A stretch of 64,000 nucleotides of DNA from Tamarix chinensis. Lineage: Eukaryota; Streptophyta; Magnoliopsida; Caryophyllales; Tamaricaceae. A model generated the notes under the pieces. It was not told the DNA's origin. It did not search any database and saw only the letters and a program-made list of their open reading frames with translations. The stretch lies in the NCBI GenBank assembly GCA_030549775.1, contig CM060180.1:30757090-30821089 (forward strand), in the 5' to 3' direction. This document shows, one piece after another, positions 59,375 to 64,000 of the stretch. Both the position numbers and the translations under genes were made by a program. The stretch's first letter is position 1. Every line of letters begins with the position of its first letter.

Positions 59375-60306
59375 CGCGGTAGCACCCCATTTGCTTGTAA
59401 TTGTTTTAATTAAATGAAAATTTTCAACATCGATTTTTTGGAGGTGTTACAATACTCCCCCTTAATTCCCACACCATCACCTTACTCAACCCACTCCAAA
59501 CATCACAACCCTACTCTCCAACTTCCACATGCGATATTAACCCCTAGTTGGTCACCCCCAAAACCCTAATACTCATCTTTTCATTTACACCATCCTTTCA
59601 CTCACACACTCCACCCTCCTTTCCAACTCCACCCTCCTTTCCACTTGACTCACACCCTTCATAAGACACCCTCCTAATCTCTACCCTAATTCCAACCAAC
59701 CTCTATAAAATCTCTCATAACCTTCCCCTACTTAAGGCTTTCCCCCATAAACCCTAGTTAGGCTCCCATGCATACTTCTACCAACCCACGTACTATCTTT
59801 TCTCCAAAGACTCCAATTACCTAAAATACTCTTTCCTCCCCATGTTTAAACCTCAAACTAACTTTTTCCACATAAACTCTTTCCCTATGAAATACTTACA
59901 CTTCCCATGCAAGATTTTACTCTAAGTCTTCATTTTATTATTTTCTTCCTTTATTTTATCACCCATATGTCACGATACGTACACTTAGGCTTTTCCCCCC
60001 ACTTATTCTTACTCACTCCGCCCTCTTTATTTATTTTAGATCCCCACAATCACTTAAATCCACCTAAGGCCTTTAAGCATGCATGCCATAACGTAAGAAC
60101 CATATGTAAGAGCATGTCATGCATAACAAGTCATATTACCCATATTACACATAATATAAATCATACGCAACATACCCTAGCTCCTTGCAAAGAAAGTTGC
60201 ACTACACACATATTTAGTTCACATTGACATATAAATACGCAACACATATCATTACAGCCATAAGCACATAAATCATAGCAAACCTAAGCCCTAACCATAT
60301 CCTTAC

Positions 60307-60372
60307 CTAATAGGACACTGGCCTTGGAGCAAAAATCATGTGCCTCCTTTCGGGAAGGTTTTTGTTTATAAT
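60307..60372 (-). other. Mini-exon-like conserved block of L9 (66 bp)
   Basis: On minus it is preceded by CTATTTCTTATAG and ends CCTATTAG before GTAAGG. The GGAGGCACATG..TTGCTCCAAGG core is a diverged form of the L6 core. Confidence 0.5.
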
Positions 60373-60449
60373 CTATAAGAAATAGAACACTAATTATTAA
60401 ACCTTTTTTTATTCCTTATTCCTTTTTCTTTTATTTCCCTAACTAAATA

Positions 60450-60450
60450 T

Positions 60451-60506
<56 letters not shown>

Positions 60507-60528
60507 ATAATAATAATAATAATAATAA
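60450..60528. repeat. Compound (TAG)n-(AAT)n microsatellite in L9
   Basis: About 19 TAG units followed by about eight AAT units. Confidence 0.95.
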
Positions 60529-61102
60529 GGTTAATAATAGCAAAATATTTAAAATAAATTATACTAAATAAGTAGGTTAAGGGCATAACTAGAAAGAAAA
60601 TAGTAGGCAAGGGCGGCGGTTGCGGTGCATAGCGGTAGTGGTGGTGGTGATAGAAAGGAGGGGTCTTGGGGTTGGAAAAGAGGAGGGAATCTAGGTTTCC
60701 TTGGGCGGTAGGGTTTCGGGGTCGGAGGGGGTCATGGTGGTGGTGGTGGTGTCTCACGGCAGTGGCGTAGGCGGTGGTTGTGGTAGTGGCTAGGAGAGAA
60801 GGAGAGAAAAGGAGGAGGAAGGAGGGGACGTAAAGGGGAAATGGTGGTGTGAGAAGGTAGGGGAAGGTTTTCTGGGCAGGAAGGGAGGCAATGGAGGTGG
60901 TGGTTGTTGTGGTGGTGGCAGCACAGGTGATGGAGATGGGTGCAAAAGGGTAGCTCAAGCTGCCCACTTTGCACAAGTGGGGAGAGGATAGGAAGGGGAG
61001 TTAGGGGCAGGGGAAGGTCTTGTTCAGTGGAGGGTGATGTAGGAAAGTGGAAGGGAGGGTGTGATGGTAACTGAAGAGGTGGTGCGAGGAGGCTGGGGTG
61101 CA

Positions 61103-61116
61103 GGGGGTATATATAA
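61103..61116 (-). promoter_or_regulatory. TATA-like box of L9
   Basis: The minus strand reads CTTATATATACCCCC, about 880 bp from the L9 sense start. Its position matches the L11 box. Confidence 0.5.
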
Positions 61117-61434
61117 GGGGAAATGGTTGGGGGAAGTGGACAAAGGAAGGAAGAAGATAAAGGGAGGGAGTGGTTGGCTGTTAGCTGGCGTGCAGGCCAA
61201 CACAACTTGTACGACCAAGGGATAGGGCAGGGTTGCAAAGGGGTTAGGTGGGGTGTTGGAGTTGCATGAGGGAGGGGACCAGTGTAAGATAGTGCCAGTT
61301 GCACGTCTTACAGGTCAGAACGAAGAGAGGGTGAGGGGAGAAGGAGAATCGGGCTGCGAAGCAGCCATATCTACATTGTTGATCGGGGGAGGTTGAAGAC
61401 TGGGGTAGAATGGGAAGAAATAAAGAAAAAGAGG

Positions 61435-61560
61435 GAGAAAAGGGGAAAAGAGGGAATGGTTGTGGACGCTAGGCCGCGCGAGGCAAAGAAAAAGAGGGAG
61501 AAAGGGGGAAAAGAGGGAATGGTTGTGGGCGCTAGGCCGCGCGAGGCAAAGAAAAAGAAA
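61435..61560. repeat. Two-copy ~66 bp tandem repeat in the L9 C-rich block
   Basis: GAGGGAATGGTTGTGG(A/G)CGC followed by TAGGCCGCGCGAGGC and AAAGAAAAAGAGGGAG occurs at about 61450 and 61516, nearly identical. The minus-strand reading shows the same repeat as a peptide; this is a recent local duplication. Confidence 0.85.
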
Positions 61561-62945
61561 GGGGAGTGGGCCAGGGGAAAGAAAGGAAAGGAGATGAGGG
61601 GGAGAGGGGGAGAAAATAAAAAATAAAAAGGAAGAAAGGAAAAAGAAAAGGAAGAAAAGGAGAATAAAAAGGAAAAGCAAAAAAAAAATTGAGGTGGTTG
61701 GGGTGTTTTGGGATTTTTTTAGAATTTTAGGAATAATAAAATTAGTAATAATAAATACTTTTTTTTATTAATTTAGAAATTATTATTATTATAATTTACT
61801 TAAAATTTATTTTAGTTTAGTAAATAATTCTAGCCTCCACTAATTTGATCCCTACATCATTTTCCTCCTTTTTGGCCTTAATTATTATTATTATATCATT
61901 ATTTTATTAAAAATGGTATATTTATTTAAACATTACCTAATAATCCCTATTTTATTTTTAATTCCTAAAATAGGGTTTGGGGTTATTATAGTGATAGTAG
62001 TGAATATGATTGAGGTATATAACTGAAGGATGAGTGATACTTACTAAGGCCATATCTTGGAGGTCCAATGATCTCTGATTTTCTCCCAAGCTTTGTTGGT
62101 CGCGCTGCTTTATATTTATGGCTAGAAAATGTAAGTTTAACATATTTATTTTTTCTTATTTCATGTGTAAACTATAATATATTCATTATGTTTGTTTCTT
62201 TTATTTTTTAGGATCGTGGTTGTTCGAAGATCTACATTAGACTTGAGGTGTTGAAAAATTTTCTTGGAAGTGTCGATGAAAGGATGGTTGCTCTTACACG
62301 TCAAGCTGGATTGTCACACCTTCCAGCATGTACATTTGAGCACACCAACATGCCACTTATATTATTATTTATAGAGAGATGGGAGCCATACACTGACAAC
62401 TTTCATATGCCAAGGGGTGAGATGATAATCACCCTTTTAAATGTACATCGTATGCTAGGGCTATGAGTTGATGGTTATCCATTACATTTAGAGATGACAG
62501 CCGACACACGTGGCCAAATGATCGATGTATTGGGTGCCTTATTGGGGACAGAAGAGGTACAAGTGAATGAAATCACTCAAAAAGGCGGGCTTCTATTTAA
62601 ATGGATATAAGAAGCATGTGAATCATACTAGTTAGGGGATGAGGAAAAATAGATTGGGTATCTATTATGGTTAATCGATCTATCTTTATTTTTCAATAAG
62701 GCGGTCGATAAAGTCAATCCATTCTATATACTCTTTCTCCAAGATCTTAGGCATGTTGAAGGTTATGCATGGTGTGGGGTGTAACCACACTTTCTTTTCT
62801 ATATCGATAGCTTGGTATGGTTCTAGAGCTAATGCTGCTCAAATGTCGGAATGTGTCACTCTATTGCAAGTAATTTGATAATTACCATATATAGAGTACA
62901 TACTTGGATTCATTAATTATAACTCTAATAACTAAATATTATAAT

Positions 62946-64000
62946 TATAACACCCCCAAAATTTACCAATCTACACAAACTCAGATGGGCCTTCTGCTAG
63001 TGGGAATGTGCAGCACCAATGAAATGGATGGTTAGTACGCTACGTACTGAGCAAGGTAACCATGCAACTAAGGCCAACATATAAAGGCACATAACACAAA
63101 CATGATTATATAAACAACATACCATCATTACAGATAGATAAAGGCCAAGCTATAGTCCGTATCAACTGATTCTTTAAATCTTTGATCAATACTCATTTCA
63201 CACCATACTTATTATCATTCCATACGAGTGCGGGAAACCCACTATTATAGCTGGTGGATAGGAAACGTACAGGGTAGAACGCATCTGACCACTATTATAT
63301 GCTGGTGGATCGGTCTCCAGGGCAAGATGTTCTAGACCACTATTATGTCGGTGGATCAGTCTCGCCCCGACTTTTATGGTGCTTTAGTAAAAGTACTTAT
63401 TATCTTTGCCATGCCTTATCATAATTATGTTTGGTTTGTTGAGCATAGAATCCCCCACTATTATAGTCGGTGGACCGAAAACATACAGGGTAGAATACTT
63501 CTGACCACTATTATTGCCGGTGGATCAATCTCCAGGGCACCCCGGCACCTGGCCACTATTATTCACCGATGGACTGTCTAGGCCTGGCTCAACAATCTTC
63601 CTCTTTAAATGATTAGTGTCTTACTGTGTCTTATCCACCAACTTTCACCCTAGACATGCATGTCACACTCCATCTACCCTTATTCTCCCAAGAGGGCTCA
63701 TCCCATATTTTGAGACTTCCGCCCTCCTAGCACACCCCACGATCCTTTCCTTCTTTCACTTACTCACATCGTAGGCCTAACTCTTAAGTATGTGAGTCAA
63801 GACCCACTATTTTATAGCATCCAGGTCCACTCACTATCTTACCTTAGAGTTTTCTCCTGAAACCCTAATTTGGGCCTATGTGTCCCATCCTTCTCTACCT
63901 CACGCAACTAAGGCTACTTTAGCACCCTGCACATCACTTTCATTATATTCAACCCCACCATTTCACTTTACTCCCCAAAATACACGTGTGACTACAATAC
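62946..64000 (-). mobile_element. LTR L12, truncated by window end
   Basis: It starts TATAACACCCCCAAAATTTA (TG decayed to TA) just after the third PMD fragment. It lacks about 400 bp found in L9 between the terminus and the CTGCT(C/A)GTGGGAATG landmark, including the terminal hairpin. It has the palindrome version near 63039 and two blocks of hairpin units (63238-63370, 63453-63580). It continues beyond 64000. Confidence 0.75.
63238..63580 (-). repeat. Hairpin-forming repeats of L12
   Basis: CCACTATTATAG(C/T)(T/C)GGTGGA units at 63239, 63290, 63337, 63455, 63506 and 63555 fall in two blocks of three, spacing 47-51 bp, with CAGGGTAGAA or CAGGGCA(C/A) between. They are the reverse complement of the L6/L10 arrays. 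Confidence 0.88.

Larger units (their letters stand above)
55069..59451 (+). mobile_element. Solo LTR L11 (4.38 kb) nested in L9
   Basis: The left end is TAAAATACCCC (TG decayed) and the right end is TTTGGAGGTGTTACA. A perfect ATACT flanks it (55064-55068, 59452-59456). Sense order: AT-rich start; C-rich block 55350-56500 with TATAAATACCCCC at 55908; ATC/ATT tracts 56552-56930; mini-exon-like block 57171-57232; hairpin units 58395-58755; palindrome 58941-58955; CAG site at 59018; hairpin 59330-59374. The leader after the TATA box aligns with that of L6 (CTTGCGCCA, CTCTTCCTTGCATTACC, GAGCCACCCCAGCCTTG). No coding domain is present. Confidence 0.87.
48925..61990 (-). mobile_element. Solo LTR L9 (about 3.97 kb), split by L10 and L11
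   Basis: The left end is TTTAACACCCCC (TG decayed to TT) and the right end is GGGGTTATTATA. A perfect GTGAT flanks it (48920-48924, 61991-61995), with PMD coding sequence on both sides. LTR segments are 48925-49836, 54550-55068 and 59457-61990. In sense (minus) order: AT-rich start, C-rich block (61680-60590) with CTTATATATACCCCC at 61116-61103, TAG/AAT repeats (60450-60528), mini-exon (60372-60307), then the hairpin arrays at 54712-54550 and 49836-49560, and the terminus. No coding domain is present. Confidence 0.85.
48385..62870 (+). pseudogene. Plant mobile domain (MAIN-like) relic, split by L9
   Basis: Fragments are 48385-48924 (after an acceptor-like AAATTCAG), 61991-62130 and 62212-62870. 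62131-62211 is a GTAAGT..TTTTTTAG intron, and a donor-like GTAATTTG follows 62870. The first fragment has Gln/Glu-rich sequence and a DDDDRDDGD acidic tail with three stops. The second reads LLRPYLGGPMISDFLPS.. ending LYLWLEN. The third reads RLEVLKNFLGSVDERMVALT.., LSHLPACTFEHTNMPLI, FIERWEPYTDNFHMPRGEMI and LNVHRMLGL. The ERW.P.T..FH.P.GEM.ITL.DV..LLGL block is the signature of the plant mobile domain, and YLLWLIDLSLFFNKAVDKVN fits its later part. Several in-frame stops and the inserted LTRs make it dead. PMD genes occur both in the host (MAIN/MAIL1) and in transposons. Confidence 0.8.

Noticed and set aside
60443..61304. Two overlapping minus-strand ORFs of 177 and 190 residues
   Set aside because: They cover the C-rich block of L9 and a (TAG)n tract, overlap each other in different frames and match no family.

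Overview
The window is plant nuclear DNA, from a flowering plant with a large repeat-rich genome. The evidence is one intact intron-containing nuclear gene for a chloroplast protein (CRR6, minus strand, 21844-23478), typical plant retrotransposon relics (Athila-like, Ty3/gypsy and Ty1/copia), a plant mobile domain (PMD) relic, MITE-like elements and many AT-rich trinucleotide microsatellites. The species cannot be named from the sequence.

Layout. 1-898 holds an internally deleted Athila-like gag/integrase relic, cut by a 4.1 kb solo LTR (L1, 899-5046). 5300-6350 is a fragment of a related LTR (L2). 6351-7520 is a CCCGAC-rich repeat whose inverted homologue lies at 23930-25265. 7521-12283 holds LTR, primer-binding-site and gag-protease-RT debris of minus-strand gypsy elements, with a 1.0 kb DNA transposon inside the RT. 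12287-12900 is a 300 bp tandem repeat. 13435-16020 is a minus-strand copia gag-integrase relic with a 645 bp MITE in it. 16020-21840 is AT-rich and geneless, with a TTTCACC-motif cluster. 21844-23478 is CRR6. 25205-26740 is a 760 bp tandem duplication.

From 26387 to the end almost everything belongs to one superfamily of very large elements, each 2-5 kb, with ends of the type TGTAACACCCC...GGTATTACA and about 5 bp target-site duplications. I read them as solo LTRs and name them L3-L12; many are nested. L4 sits in L3. L6 sits in L5. L10 and L11 sit in L9, and L9 itself split a PMD pseudogene (48385-62870) with perfect GTGAT duplications. I found no internal gag-pol domain between any pair of these LTRs.

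The main discovery candidate is the internal organisation of these elements. In the sense orientation (ending GGGTGTTACA) the better preserved copies share an ordered set of modules: an AT-rich start; a TATAAATA box inside a C-rich leader; a trinucleotide-repeat tract; a 62-66 bp mini-exon-like block with splice-like borders; blocks of 45-49 bp hairpin-forming tandem repeats; a short palindrome; a conserved acceptor-like CAG; and a 13-14 bp terminal hairpin about 100 bp from the end. In the hairpin, differences between copies mostly preserve pairing through strand-specific G-U wobble. Other subfamilies carry unrelated arrays (31 bp or 56-57 bp units) in the homologous position. This suggests a long, spliced, structured non-coding transcript, but that remains inference.
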